DNA of 64,000 nucleotides from Phytoseiulus persimilis (GCA_037576195.1 CM075102.1:6634001-6698000); one strand, 5' to 3'. Positions 31,930 to 44,209 are shown, numbered from the stretch's first letter. The notes: a model not told the origin generated them from the letters alone. A program made the numbers and translations.

Positions 31930-34900
31930 ATCTCGCGGGGCAACAGACAAACACTCAATTGCCTAGTTCGAGTGCCGACACATCCCAACTTGACAAAAAA
32001 AATGAAACCCTACAGTGCTCTTGATCAGTTTTCACATAAGTTTGAACAAATGCTGATGTGCGCTTTACAATATTCCTTGTTGAGTCCTGACCTTACAAGC
32101 TCAAGCGAAACCATCTTTACGTTCTATATTCTCGGTAACACGACCTAGCTTCCACCTGGATCTCTCCGAATGGGGCTCATGCACGAGCACGATGTCATCT
32201 GTGGCTACAGTTGAGCATCGAGTATCCCTTCGCTGATGAGCAGACCTCAGCAGCAAAATGTATTCACTTATCCATCCAATTCAGAAGTCTGTCAAAAGTT
32301 TCCCTCTAGTTCGCCAGAATTTCACCAGTTGGTCGTTCTCTTCGCCTGCCGCATTCACAGGACCCGAGGGTAGACTTAAGACATCGATTCCGGAGAGAAA
32401 ATGGGCTGGTGTGAGCGCTTCGGAATCCGCCGGGCTCTCAGGCAAGACGGTGAGAGGACGAGAATCAACGATAGCCTCAATTTCCTTCACCACAGTCATG
32501 AAATGGAACAGAGAGAGAATCTGACCGTTAATCGTTCTCCTGAGACAATCCTTGATGATACGAATTAAATTTTCGAACTGGCCTCCCCACCAGGCGGCCT
32601 TGGGAATATTGAAGGACCACCTGGAATCCCGAACGCTGATGATCAGCAAAGCGCAAATTTTCCCATCAGCACCTCAGAGCCCAGGTGGAACGCACAAAAT
32701 TCAACGCGTTGTCCGAGACAATCCTGCGAGGAACTTTCCTGGTTGCCACGAAGCGCTTCGAAGCCTGGATGAATGCCAAGCCGAATAGTCCTCCGCCACC
32801 TCTAGATGCATTCCACGGATGTCGGAGCACGTGAACAGACCAACCCAGATTTTGCTGAGTAGGACCTTAAACGGTCCTATATAATCGACCCTGACATTCT
32901 TGAAGACACCGCCCATCTCGGTTCTCGGTCCTGGAAGCGGCGCCGAGAGGCCTCAGCGGCCTTCGCCGTATGACTTTCGCACCGGATGCAATTACCGATG
33001 ACCTTTTTCACCGCTCTCCCGGCTCTTAGGATCCAGAACTCCTGGCAAAGACAGGCCAACACCTTGTCAGTTCGCCGAGTTTCATGGAACTCCCGGATGA
33101 GAAGCGTCGTCGGAAAATCGCCGCCCAGGACAATCGGATGTCGGATCTCTTCACTGCCCTCAAAGTTCTGAGGCCTGCCCCCTAACCCGATCAAACCTTC
33201 TGAGTCAAGAAATGCATCAAGAATGAATAGCCTGGTCCTCACTGGGGTCTTCACTCTCCAGCGCCTCCCGGAAGCAACCAAGCCGTGCCTCACGAAAAAG
33301 GAGTTGCTTCGCGAGTTAGAGCGCGAGAGTTCAGTCAGCCCGATTCCTTCCACAGACCGAGACGGGAGCTGGACACCAAGAATGCTGATATTTTAATTTA
33401 CAGATTTCTTTGCACTTTTGGTTTTGGGAATTATTGTGTGCCATCGGAATTCGAACAGGGTGCTCGCCCTCAGAACGGTGGCGGTTACTCTGATAGCTCG
33501 TCGCAACTTCGAGAATTTTTCGCCATTCAGCCACATCGACTCCCCGAGGAGTTTTTCCATCGTTATTCCTCTAGAGGACAAATCTGCCGAATTCGAAGCG
33601 CCCAGAACATGCGTGCACTCACACGACCTGGTCAATTTAGCGATCTCGACCCCTAGCGACCCCCCGCCCCAAGTTTTACGGGATTAGAATCTCCTGGGTC
33701 TACTGTGGCGAAAGGATGTTCTCATCGTCGAAAGTGGCTTTCAGGATGCTGTGAACTGTGACACACATGCGCGAGCTGGGCTTCAACGTATTGAGGCCCG
33801 CGATGAAAGGCTAGAGGAAACAGATTCCGTGCGATGGAGCCAATTTTTCGCGCCGAATCACGAAGCTCCGTTGGATTGTCGGGGCAGTGCGTGATCGCGT
33901 TGCTCAGCGAGATAAAATGGTGCATCACAAAGTCCGCTCGCTTCGCCGAGTTGTGGTTACCTGGAAAACCGCTTTGGCCAGCGATCATGTGGGGAAAGTA
34001 ACATGCCTTCCGAGATCATCGATCACATGGAGCGACGCCAGGCGCTCCAAAATGATCTCGGAGAGGAAGCCCTTCGCGCAGGGTGGAATCGCAGATCGTC
34101 GGCTCTCGAGAGAATTTCCTCCAAGCAGCTCACTGACTTCCCGAAGCTGACGAGAGACCACTCCCATTCGCTCGACGTACCGTTTTCCGAGCTCGACTTT
34201 TTGCTCGAATGACTTAATCAGACGACAGGCTTGTTTTTTAGCTCGTGGCAAGTTGCTCGAAGGGTATCAGAATTAAATCTGAACCATCTTAAGACCCAAG
34301 CCCACCGCCCGCAATGGGATTTGCGAGGCGATAGGGAGTGTTACTGAAGCAATACCGAAAGGTGATTCCGGGATACTTCTGAGGGCTGGCTGAGAGGTTA
34401 AGCCGGAAAACAAAGAAGTTGCTCGGAGGGAAATCTGCTCCCCTCGGGTCCAAGTTCGAGATGGTTGTGTACATTCCATCGCCGAAATTGATGCTCTTTC
34501 GAAAATCTTCGACAAATGTTTCCGGAATCTTTCATTCGTCCCCTTGCTCTCCAGGCAAAATGCCAATGTGTTCCAATTCACGAAATTTCTCAACGTTGAT
34601 AAAAAAAAGAACCTCTCGCAATGGAGCTTGAATCCTCTGACTTTCGATGGAACCAGCCATGATTGTTGACTGGAATCTCACCGGAGACTGTGTGCTACCC
34701 AGCTCGTGCGGTCCATCAAGACGCTCGGCTGGTTTGGAGAAGAAGTTTCGTATTGCTCCAGACGGCCGCTGCCGAACAAATTCGGTGACCTGAGGGACCA
34801 CGAGCGCGTGGAAGCGAGCAACTCGTCCGTCGGTAGTTTCCGCATTCAGCTCCACAACATCGTAGACTTTAGAACTAGGTTTTTCATTGCCGAATGTATG

Positions 34901-36241
34901 CAACATATATTTGCCGGATCCGATGTCCCTCAGTCCCAGCGATTTCGCGTACTCCTCTGCCACAAAAAAAAGCACTCAGCACCGCTATCTAGAAGAAAAC
35001 GCACCTCTCGGGACCCGGTCGGACCAACCAGTTGAAAGTGACCCATTGCCGAGAACCCGCCGATCCGTTTATGAAGAACCGTTAATGCCGGCAGTCCGCT
35101 GGTGCAGAGTGATGCATGATGATTGCCTCCATACTTTTCTTCAACGGATTTCAGAGGAGCAACCTTGCTCCGCATGCCCATGCCTGCTGCACTTTGCACA
35201 GAAGCCAGCTATAGACAATCGAAACCTCTTCTCCTCAACGGACAGATCCGTCGGACACCTCTTGCTGGAGGACCCCGGGATGCCGACCCCTCATTTTCGT
35301 CCGGGACTGCCCGATCCGCCATTTCCGATCCGATTCCCCGGAATTCACCCATCGAACTATCGCCCCGAACTGATCACCTGTCACGGTTCCTCTTTTCAAG
35401 ATATGCGTAGCCAGATTAACTGATTCTCGATCTGTCCCATTTAATTCGCCATCATCCGCATTCTCGCTCGACTCTTTCACCTCAATTTTTTCAATGAATC
35501 GGTGAGCTAGTCTTTCGGGTAGCTTTTGAAGGAGTATCGGATACAGGAACGTAGCATAATTCTCCATGTCTAGCTGCATCGATTTCAGAGAGACGATGTA
35601 GCCGTTCACCTTGTCTAAATGCTCCCTCAACTGCTTGTTATCCGAGATTCTGTGGAGCTTAGGCATTTCTATCAGCTGCGTGAAAATTTCGATACCGATC
35701 GTTTCGACGCTGCCACAACGAACAAAGAGATAGATCGGAGTATTTACGTAGTTCGCGCCTGTTGACGGAGTACCTTCGATGCACTTTGCTGCCTCGCCTT
35801 CTGCCAGAGTCCTAAGATGGGCGAATTTCTGGTTATTGGTCATATGAGCTCGATCGTGAATATTTATCCTGAATTCATCCCACTATGCGAAGAACGTCGT
35901 AATATGACCGTCGAACTTCTTGACGTCCAACACCGGTAGATTATGGATTGCTGTTCCTGAACCACCGCGAGGCGAGTTAACACGTCTCGTAGTTGACTTT
36001 CGTTGAGTTCCGACGTCCCGTTATTGCCGCTGATGTCCAGGCTCTGAGTTTGTTCGATAATTGTGGCCATCTCGGCTGCGAGATCCTTCTGATGTCCACT
36101 GAATCTGGTCCGCTCCTTGTCGATCATCGCCTGGCCTTCGTCCAGCATCCTTGCGTACCGATTCATCTCATCGTATTCTTTTCTCTTCTGCTGTCACGGA
36201 TTCGTTCATGAAGCTCATCCTTTTGTTGTTCAGATGACTTA

Positions 36242-36548
36242 CAGTACAACCTCGATTGTTTCAACCTTGAGTATTTCAACCTGTCGCATTTCAACCTCGA
36301 TTATTTCAACTCCGCGGAACAGGCCGAAGGATGTCGACCGGAAGCGTATTTTTATGTGGAAGATGAATCCATCCTTGAGAATCCTCCATCGTCAATATAT
36401 CTCGTATCATTCTGCATCGGTTAGCGTTCGAACTCGGACTCTCTTTCCCGAATAGGTTGCGGAGTCCGAGAATGTGGGTGATTTTGTCATCTCTCGATTA
36501 TTTCAACTTTTTTTGCATCAATTAGTTGAAATATTCGAGGTTGTACTG
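36242..36548. mobile_element. pogo/Tigger-like MITE (307 bp)
   Basis: Inverted ends CAGTACAACCTCGATTRTTTCAAC (left) and the complementary right end, flanked by TA on both sides (36240-36241 and 36549-36550). The left end holds internal repeats of the kind ATTTCAACCT. It has no coding capacity. The ends CAGT...ACTG and TA target fit the pogo branch of Tc1/mariner. Inserted in the gag side of the BEL/Pao element. Confidence 0.85.
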
Positions 36549-36606
36549 TAATTATCCCTGGCCGACAACAAACATTTCTTTTGTGGTGAAAAGAGGATCT
36601 AATTTG

Positions 36607-36756
36607 TATCAGAATTAAATCTGAACCATCTCAAGACCCAAGCCCACCGCCCGCAATGGGATTTGCGAGGCGACAGGGAGTGTTACTGAAGCAATACCGA
36701 AAGGTGATCCCGGGACACTTCTGAGGGCTGGCTGAGAGGTTCAGCCGGAAAACAAA
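36607..36756. repeat. Second copy of a 150-bp piece of the BEL/Pao interior
   Basis: Nearly identical to 34266-34415 in the same orientation. It is followed at once by GGTTGTACTGTAATT, which repeats the right edge of the MITE and its flank at 36540-36554. Suggests a copy-and-paste repair or template-switch event near the MITE. Confidence 0.85.
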
Positions 36757-37020
36757 GGTTGTACTGTAATTGATTTCTGAGTCGAGTCAACGTGATGAGC
36801 TCCGTTCATAATCGTCCGGTTGAGAAGTCAACGCTTTTTCCAGCGAATTCCGAATCGACTGCAAAAACTTCTCGATCGCTAGCCGGACGGGTTTCCTTGT
36901 CACAATTGTTTGCTTTTGTGGATCCGTGAACGGCATTTCAAGTATGCTGCTGGACTCACTTTCCCTTGAACGTGCTCTTGGCTCCGACTCCGTTTCACCT
37001 CAGATTCTCGGGTTCTTTCG

Positions 37021-37207
37021 TGGGAAGAATCTACGTTGCTTGGCTGAAGAATTCGTTAGATTTCTCGGGACGGAACTGAAGTGAGAGGTACAAACTTTCT
37101 ACACCGTGTTTTTCCCTACGCGGGCTCGACACTTGTTACCGTTTTTATTCTTCGGACAGCAGACGCCGGCGGCCTGCCTTCAAGGCGCCAGATGATGATC
37201 GGTTACA
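37021..37207 (-). repeat. BEL/Pao LTR (5')
   Basis: 187 bp, same length as the left LTR. The inner end is fixed by alignment; the first 20 bp or so are poorly matched. Followed by the right target duplicate GGCCT (37208-37212). Confidence 0.8.
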
Positions 37208-37720
37208 GGCCTCATGAAGACGAAGCATTCCAGACGACCTGGCGCTGCGAAACCGCATGGCACGGCGAAACTTACTGAGTGGCAGGAGATTCCGTTCAGA
37301 GAGCCTCAAAAGTCTGAAAGATCCTGCGCACACTGATTGGCAACGTTTCATCGAAATCATCTGCGGTCTCAACGCAAGAGAAGGAGAGGGCTTCAATGAT
37401 TCCCTCAAGATAGTTTCGTATTTCGCAGCCGTTTCGTGAGTTTTCTCTTGACTACAGTGAGCGGCGTCCAAACTTCCACTGGCGTGGCCGGGTTTTCTTC
37501 TGGGGGCGGCACGAATTCCTCTCCCTCCACCTGTTTTCACGCATACTTCTCTCTTCTTCCTCCCGAATCATTCATGGAGTCCACTGGAAACAGTTGGGCG
37601 TTTGGACGTCAGCTGGCGCTCATCGAACAGGGTCAGTTCATCCACTGTCTTTCCGAGGAACCACTCAGAGAACCATTGCTATCTGTGCATTTTTCTGGAG
37701 TCCAGGCGCAACTGAAGCGC
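37208..37720 (+). pseudogene. Unrecognised conserved reading frame between the cap genes (copy B)
   Basis: Homologous to 7585-8160 of copy A. Two overlapping frames (37257-37439 and from 37436) read SLKSLKDPAHTDWQRFIEIICGL, then VSGVQTSTGV, FHAYFSLLPPESFMES, NSWAFGRQLALIEQ and LREPL. The second frame runs on into the TGS1-like sequence, joined through a region where copy A has about 340 extra bases (8180-8490). The family is unknown, and it is not clear whether this is a separate protein or an upstream part of the methyltransferase gene. Confidence 0.4.
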
Positions 37721-37724
37721 GCCA

Positions 37725-38782
37725 ATGAATCTGCAATTTTACGAATCGAATGGCCCCGGAACCTCGCCGAGCATCGAGGGCTGCGAGCCGATCGTGTACC
37801 CGGCCCCCATTTCCGGCCGACCATTCATCCATCACCTCACGATGGCTCGCGGGGTGTCGAACGCCGAAGTTTTCAGCGTCCCCCGGCGTGCGAGCATGGC
37901 TCTACAAACGTCTCTACGACGGAGGCTTCGACTGAGATGTTCCTCCTGTCGGATTGCCGCCGTGGCCACTACAACTTGCATGTCGGGGGAGCGCGATGCC
38001 TGGCTCACCTCTTACGCCACGACCCCCAGCACTCAGGGCACGCCGGCATCTTCGCGTTTTCTCTTCCTTCTTGCGTGGCTCCCGAGGAGGATGCGTCCTC
38101 CGCGCCTTCGTTCGGGGCTCTTTCAAGACCTGAACCGTCGTGGTCAGCAGGTCGTACTCCTCTGACTGCGACAACGTCTTCTAGAACCAGCGCTGCTGGC
38201 TGTCAACGCGCCGCGCTCCAGCGTCCGACGAAGTTTGCGCGTGCCGCGGACCAATGCTGCGCCGACCAGCGCTCCAGGCCGGTCAGAGCGCTGGCTCACT
38301 CTTCTTCACGCCGGCGAAAGCGAAGGAGCTCAGCCCTTATGGACGAGGTCTCGCACGCTTTCGCCAGCGACATCAGCGCCTCGGAACTCCAGTGCGCGAA
38401 GAGGATGGCGGACCTGTACGGCGTCCCTCGTTCGAAAATGTCGTTCAAGGTCAGCGACATTTTTCAAATGGAAGCGGGCATGTTCAAGGAGCCCGTCGAT
38501 GCGATCATCTGCAGCCCTCCCTGGGGTGGTCCAGCTTATCTGACTGGGGTTAACGACCTCACTCGGATGAGCCCGAGCTGTGAGAGAATCCTGAAGCACT
38601 GCGCCCGCTTCACTCGCAATCTCGCCCTTCTGCTCCCTAGGACGGTTGCTGTGGCTCAGCTCGCGAGGACGGCAGAGGCCGCGGGTTCTGTTGAGGGCTT
38701 AGAGCTGGAGTTCAACTTCCTAGCAGGGAAGATCGAGACGTCAACAGCGTATTATGGTTACTTGATAAATATTCATCAATGA
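37725..38782 (+). pseudogene. TGS1-like methyltransferase, decayed copy (cassette copy B)
   Basis: Starts like copy A (MN-Q-YES-GPGTSPSIEGCEPI, 37725) but shifts frame within the N-terminal region. It lacks the part of the catalytic domain that holds the domain start and the AdoMet loop: about 340 bp present in A between 9145 and 9480 are missing at 38335. The remainder is well kept: DISASELQCAKRMADLYGV, DAIICSPPWGGPAYL, the core helices and NFL-GKIETSTAYYGYLI before the stop at 38782. Without the AdoMet loop no activity is expected. A 448-residue frame (37436-38782) is open across the join but is a by-product of the shifts. Confidence 0.85.
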
Positions 38783-39204
38783 ATCTTTCTTTGATGTACA
38801 TTTTGAGGATTCATTCCACGAGAGGCTAGAGTAGAGGAGTCGATCATTGAATCGAGTGTGCGAATACCTCGTGTATATCATATCGTCATGGTAATGGCTT
38901 TTCATTGATCCCCCAATAAGGTATTCAGATTCCCTCAAATGCCCTAGAGTCTGGGGCCGAGGGACTCTTGGGATAGGGGACTTATCGTATAAGGGACTCA
39001 TCAGTTGGGGGACTCATCGTCCGAGGGACTCACTCTGACATTTGCGAGCGATGTCACGAAGAATATCTGCAATGTCGATGGAACGGCCGCAGTTATCAGT
39101 CGCAGGGGCTGAGGAGACAGTTGGTTGAGAGGTGTTGCGAGCAGGAGCGTGACAGCAGTGATTCCTTATCTAAGGAGGTTTGATGACCTTCATCGCTAAC
39201 GAGG
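38783..39204. other. 3' flank of TGS1-like copy B with GGGACTCAT repeats and small conserved frame
   Basis: Matches 9924-10330 of copy A. About five GGGACTCAT/C repeats lie at 38960-39025, more regular than in A. The minus-strand frame 39196-39030 is the counterpart of the 62-residue frame at 10143-10331 (RFIDIADIL-DIARKC shared). Homology breaks off at about 39200 and resumes at about 45620, on the far side of a large insertion. Confidence 0.55.
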
Positions 39205-39330
39205 GAAGGTTCTGAATTGTGAAACTCCGATTACAACCAGATAGATTGCAATCAGTAGGAGTTCTAGAGAAATGAAAAACGGCTGATGAAACTTTTCCCA
39301 ATGGGCCGTCGTTCGCGAGCTACAGCGCTC

Positions 39331-39640
39331 TCAAAACTTGAAATTTAGCATGGGCTCCTTTGCGAGCCTGTCGCATTTGTGAGACCACGGCCGAGCAAGC
39401 TCTGAATATCGTTGTGGGTGGTTTCTGGCCATGTCTTGAGAATCGCGCCACGCGACGGTGGTGCCGTCAAAGCTCTGATTTGATGTGTAATTTTCCGGGG
39501 GCGAGACTCTGTACGCATTTTTGAATTTAGAGATCCAAGAATGACTAGCCGTGAAGTCGCTCATGTTCAGCTCACGTGCTTCTTGAATGGCTCATATCCT
39601 TCTTTTCCGATCGTGAATGATCAGTCCATTCGCCCGCGAG
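39331..39640 (-). pseudogene. CENP-B-type helix-turn-helix transposase fragment
   Basis: Reads IQEARELN, then TASHSWISKFKNAYRV, the pattern A--W---FK-R--I of the second DNA-binding helix bundle in CENP-B, Tigger and Tc5 transposases. It lies just inside the left inverted repeat. Too short for family placement; the frame downstream is lost. Confidence 0.5.
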
Positions 39641-39947
39641 ACGCCACACATCTACTTGTAGTGTTCGGATATCTTGATCAGCCGATCTCTCCGAGTTCCC
39701 ATTCGTTCTCCGTTGAGTGTGAAGCTCGCGATGTAGTTCGGTTGCGGCACACGTGGGACATTGTGCTCCATTGATTTGAACTTGCAGTTTGGGTTGGCGT
39801 CGATTCAGTCCAGGATTCGACAGATTCGCCCGACGTGAACAGTCCTTGCGGTCCTCCCATGTCCAGATCTCCGATCAGAAGTTCGTTCCCGCCTCTATGG
39901 CCGTTCGACTCGTACAAACTACTTCACCATTGACACGATATCAGCCG

Positions 39948-40043
39948 TGAAGTGGCTCGACTAAAACGAGAACGCGTCGTTATCTCTAGTCGTAACACTT
40001 TCAGTTCCGATCGTCTTTATTTATATAGTATCCGGCCCCGACA
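39948..40043 (-). repeat. Gypsy LTR (3')
   Basis: 96 bp, TGAAGTGG...CCCCGACA on the plus strand; near-identical to 44114-44209. The minus strand carries a TATATAA box. Confidence 0.9.
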
Positions 40044-41157
40044 CCTCCCCCAAGCTGAAATTTCTCTGTGTCAGCTTGCAATCAGTCGTCGCCGAACCCG
40101 AGTCGACGCGGTTGCAAACCCTCATTCACCCTGTGGGATCGTCGTACCCAGGACGTCTTCCTGTCCGGGCACGAGAGAGAAGGTACGATTGATCTTTCCG
40201 CATCCGCAGCCCGACTTCCCTCTCCGCTGCTGCGGTCCGGCAGTCCACTCGACGAGAACATGGAGAGAAGTGTGGCACTCCTCATCCATCGATGCCTTTC
40301 CGTTCTCAATATTAGGTTTCTCAGGAACAACGCTCCCTCGCGGCTTAAGTTGGTTCGCATGGCGAATCCATTCCGCACCTTCGACTCCGACACGATACAT
40401 AACCTTGCCGATGCGGTGCAAGATGGAACCGGCCGTCCACTTCGATCGTCCGGCGTTGCGGAAGTCCGTCACGAAAACGGGGCTCCCCTCTTCGTACTTC
40501 CTTTCCCTGACTCCGTGCCGAGCATCGAAGTGGAACTTGTCCTTCTCTAGCGAGACTCCCGTGTCGTCGCTGTTCGGGGTAGCCTCGAGCCTCGGCTTGA
40601 TGAGGGACAGCGTCGTCCTCAACCGTCCCAAGAAATCCTCCGCGGGGCTTCTGCCATGCGACCCCGGCGTACTCCGGTACGCAAGTAATCCGGCAGCGAG
40701 CGCCTCGCCACGCTCCCTCCCTCCGCGCGAAATTTCTTCAGAATTTGCATGAAAATATCGTCGAATTTCTCGGCCTGACCATTTGACTGCGGATGGAAAG
40801 GAGGCGAATTTACGAGTCTGACTCCCGCATTCTCACAAAAAGTCATGAACGGCGCCGACTTGAACTGCGATCCGTTGTCGGTGACCAGCCTTTCCGGGAA
40901 ACCGAAGTGAGTTCACTCTGGTTAGATGGCGCGGGCATGTTGACGATGGCTTCGATCTTCTCCCTCTGCGGCTTCCTTCCGTGTTTGGAGATCACTTGCC
41001 CCAGGAACTCGATTTCCGTCTTCAGAAAAGCACATTTTTCGAGCTCAATCCTGAGTCCGAACTTCGCGATGCGTTCGAACAACTCTCGTGATTACTCATG
41101 GTGTCGCTCCAGGGTGCCGCCCGTTACTACCAGATCATCGAGATAAGCAGCTACGCC

Positions 41158-42220
41158 TAGTGCTTAGGGTCCGACAAGCCGGAAGTTCGAACCCGAAACG
41201 CATGAAGCCGAAAAATCGAGCCCGAAAGGCATGAAGCCGGAAACCTCCTCTCCCAACGGCGGAGTGTTCGCGACTGGTTTGGCGGGATGGGATTTCTGTA
41301 TCGTTTCGTCGATCTGTGCCTTTGTGAGACTCATTCGGAACGACTGGGAGACGTTCTCGGATGAAATGATGACAACGGCTCAGTATTACTCCAGAGCACG
41401 GCGAAACGATGAAAGAACCTTTTTCCCGATTCGCTCTCTGATATAGAACATTTCGCACGAGCGCTTTTCATCAGCGTGTCCATTTACGGGAATGGGTCAT
41501 TCTTCTAGGCACGCGAAGCGCCCCTGCGCGCTCATCCTGGGTTTGAGTGTTGTCCTGGGTCAGGGGCGCCTCCATCTCATCATCGTCAAATCATCGACGC
41601 CATAGGAACTGATCGTCCGTTTAATAGGAACGTATGACTCGTCTGCCGGAGTGCGGGCGATCTTTGTAAACGCTCTAGGGACTGATCGTACTACTGCGAG
41701 TGGAGCTGACAAACGCGGATTCCGCTTCACTCGAGTTCATCTGAGCCTTCAACAGGCAGCGGATGTACTGTGACTGCGGAAGAGGGTTTCCATGCCGGTG
41801 TTTCCTTTTCGGTGGGGAAGAACAAGGTGTTGTAACAGCGTATTCTGCGAATAGTACTCGAGCTGGAGGTGAAGATTCCTCTTCAGCTCTAGCGAGTTGA
41901 CCTCGAAAACTTCGAGATTCGCGTTCAGCAGATTGCTTCCCGTAGCAGCTACACCTTTGGTCAGTTCGAACTAGGGACCGTAGATGCGGAACAGCGAGGA
42001 CGTAAGCGAGGCAGAAGAAGTAGGTAGGCTGAGCATAACGAAGGTGCTATTCCTCACCGCTAAACCAGTATCGACCGCTCCGCTGTTGGGAGAGGAGGTT
42101 TTCGGCTTCACGCTCTTCAGCCTCATGCCTTTCGGCTTCATGCTTCTCGGGCTCGATTTTTCGGCTTCATGCATTTCTGGCTCGATTTTTCGGCATCCAG
42201 GGTATACACCCGCCTAGTAG
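41158..42220. mobile_element. Non-autonomous TIR element (about 1.06 kb) inside the Gypsy RT
   Basis: 41195-41285 and 42060-42190 are inverted copies (GCCGAAAAATCGAGCCCGAA, ACCTCCTCTCCCAAC-GCGGAG, CTGGTTT-GCGG). The right arm holds extra tandem copies of an AARGCATGAAGCCGA-type unit. CTAG occurs at both outer edges and may be the target duplication. No coding sequence was recognised. Confidence 0.75.
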
Positions 42221-42793
42221 CCCGTTGATCAACCTATCTATCATTTTTGGAAAATCGCAGGAGCTGTTTTTACCCCGAAAGGCAATCGGTTGTACGTGTA
42301 CAACCCTTCCGGCGTGTTGATAGTCACAAATCTCTCCGAATCCTCTTAGACTTCGATCTGCAAGTGGGCTCCCGCCAAATCAATGTTCGAGAAGCAAAGT
42401 CCACCGTTCATCTCCGAGGAAACGTCCTCGACGGTAGGCAGCGGGTGGTGGTGGTCCTCCAATGCGTTATTCAACCCAGTGCTGAAATCGGAGCATAATC
42501 GAATAACCCCGGTTTTCTTCTGAACGATCACCACGGGCGCCGCGAAATCTGAATAAGAAACTGGTCGAATCACTCCAATGCGTTGCAATCGCTCCAACTC
42601 TGCTTCCAACTTTGGTAGCGTATGGGACTGGTCTACTCTTTCGGGATATAGACGTTGCGCCTTCTCTAAGTTGAAAACGTGCTCCCATCTCAGAGAAACG
42701 ACCGAGACCCTCAGAGAAGGCGTCAGGAAATGTAGCCATTAGCGAATTAACCAACGATTCAGCTTCTAATGCGAGCTGTTCCGGTTGCGGCGA

Positions 42794-44164
42794 TCATTCA
42801 GCCTTTTGCACTTCTCTGTTCGTGAGTCGGTCCCACAGCTCCCGATTCATTCGTAGCCAATCACAGCCCAGAACGTTCAAGTCATACGGCACCACGTAAC
42901 AACAGCCGTGGAATTCCGTTCCTTCAAGAGCGCATTCGCAATCGAAAAATCCGAGACTTTCCAATGTACCCTGATTTGCTGCTTTCATCACACAGGTCGG
43001 AGTCTGCAGACTTGGTTCGCCCAACTCACGCCATAGCTGCTCGCTGATGATCGTTACATCTGAACCTGCGTCGAGTCTCAGCTTGATTTGATGACGCCCA
43101 ACCTTGACATGATAGAATATCCTATTCGTCCCTTCACGCTCAGCCTTCAATACTCCAACTGTCACCTCTCCAACCTTGCGCTCCTGCTTGGCTGTCCTTC
43201 CCGACGAACCTCGGCTATCCTTTCTGTCTGAGTGACTTCGCCTATCACCTTGATTCTTCTTCTGAAAACATGCCACCTCGAGATGGCCTTTCTCCCCACA
43301 GAAATCACACGTCCTACTTTTGTGAGGACAGAATTTCCTGAAATGTCGTTCATTGCAAATGCGACAAGGACCAGGCTTGCTCGTCGTCGCCACCGCATTC
43401 ACGGCTTTGCCTTCGTGGCCTTCCGCGATGCTCCTCGACGCTGCTTGCAGACGTCCAAAATTCTTCACTCGCTGATGCAGCTCCTTCATAGACGCCTCGG
43501 GGTTCTCCTCGACGAACTGCAATGCGATCTGACGAACCTTGGTGAATTTGTCGCTTCCCAGACCTCTTATCCATACCAGGCATTTAAACTGCTCTGCAGT
43601 AACAGTGGACATCTCCGATAGTTCGAACCGCTGGTTCACGAGTCCGGTGTAATCGTCGGAGGCGCCATCACTGAAATCATCGCACACTGTTTGGAGGCAC
43701 TGATGTCCGAACGATTCTTTCAGTGTGCCCACTGTCGACTTGAGATCCTGTTCGGCGTCTTTCTCCGGAAGAATGTGTGCCGTGTACTTCTGGAATGCTG
43801 ACTGATCCAATTTCTGCGTGAGTAACCTCACCTTAGCAGCGTCGCCCAGCTGGCTAGCGTCTTTGTCGAAAATACTCTCATACCTTGAGTACCAAAGCTC
43901 AAAGGTCAGCCCAGCCTCGGGATCATAGGAGAACGTGGAGATACGCTTTGTTAGCGAGTCCATCGTTCTCACCTTGGCTTCCTCTGCGTTCACGGCTGTC
44001 GCGATCCTCGACGTTTGTTGCAAGGCCGCCTCAACTGCCTCCTGAACCAGGAGTTGTACATCCTTCGCTGTAAACGCCATCACGTTGAGTTCGTGAAAAT
44101 CTTCGTCGCCAATTGAAGTGGCTCGAATACAATGAGAACGCGTCGTTATCTTTGGTCGTAACAC
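42794..44164 (-). pseudogene. Gypsy gag-protease region, fossil
   Basis: A 456-residue frame beginning just inside the 5' LTR. The gag core has a helix-rich N-terminal half (residues 50-240), then two zinc knuckles of the CX2CX4HX4C class at about residues 270-305, a basic serine/arginine linker, and a retropepsin-type active site LDAGSDVTII at about residue 365. Structural and processing part of a Mag-like Gypsy. It belongs to the broken element described above. Confidence 0.85.
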
Positions 44165-44209
44165 TTTTAGTTCCGATCGTCTTCATTTATATAGTATCCG
44201 GCCCCGACA
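44114..44209 (-). repeat. Gypsy LTR (5') with TATA box
   Basis: 96 bp. The minus-strand reading starts TGTCGGGGCC with CTATATAAATG about 20 bp in, a plausible core promoter, and ends CACTTCA; next comes TTGGCGACGAAG, the primer-binding region of the Mag-like type. Confidence 0.9.

Larger units (their letters stand above)
31743..37207 (-). mobile_element. BEL/Pao LTR retrotransposon, 5.5 kb, fossil
   Basis: LTRs of 187 bp lie at both ends and a 5-bp duplication (GGCCC / GGCCT) flanks the element. Minus-strand parts in order: gag-like region (about 36166-35235), aspartic protease (VRFLLDSGAECFF, about 35010-34960) and following pol sequence (34975-34290), a Pao-type RNase H/zinc region (33635-32880), integrase (about 32900-32281, with NIPKAAWWGGQFENLIR). 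The same site without the insertion is seen in cassette A near 7583. It is broken, with many breaks, and the LTRs have diverged clearly, so it is not recent. Confidence 0.9.
39948..44209 (-). mobile_element. Ty3/Gypsy element with 96-bp LTRs, fossil
   Basis: LTRs at 39948-40043 and 44114-44209, target duplication AGCCG at 39943-39947 and 44210-44214. Minus-strand parts: gag with zinc knuckles (CRICNERHFRKFCPHKSRTCDFCGEKGH) and protease (KLRLDAGSDVTII) in one long frame 44164-42794; reverse transcriptase pieces (42754-42346, 41082-40843); integrase end (40846-40122). The gag start MAFTAKDVQLLVQEAVEA resembles the Gypsy at 23153. A separate TIR element sits in the RT region. Shorter than a full element and broken, a handful of breaks; the LTR pair differs at only a few sites, so it is relatively young. 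Confidence 0.92.

Noticed and set aside
37436-38782. A 448-residue fusion protein containing the TGS1 domain in copy B
   Set aside because: Comparison with copy A shows that the open frame arises from shifts and a missing segment; it lacks the AdoMet loop.
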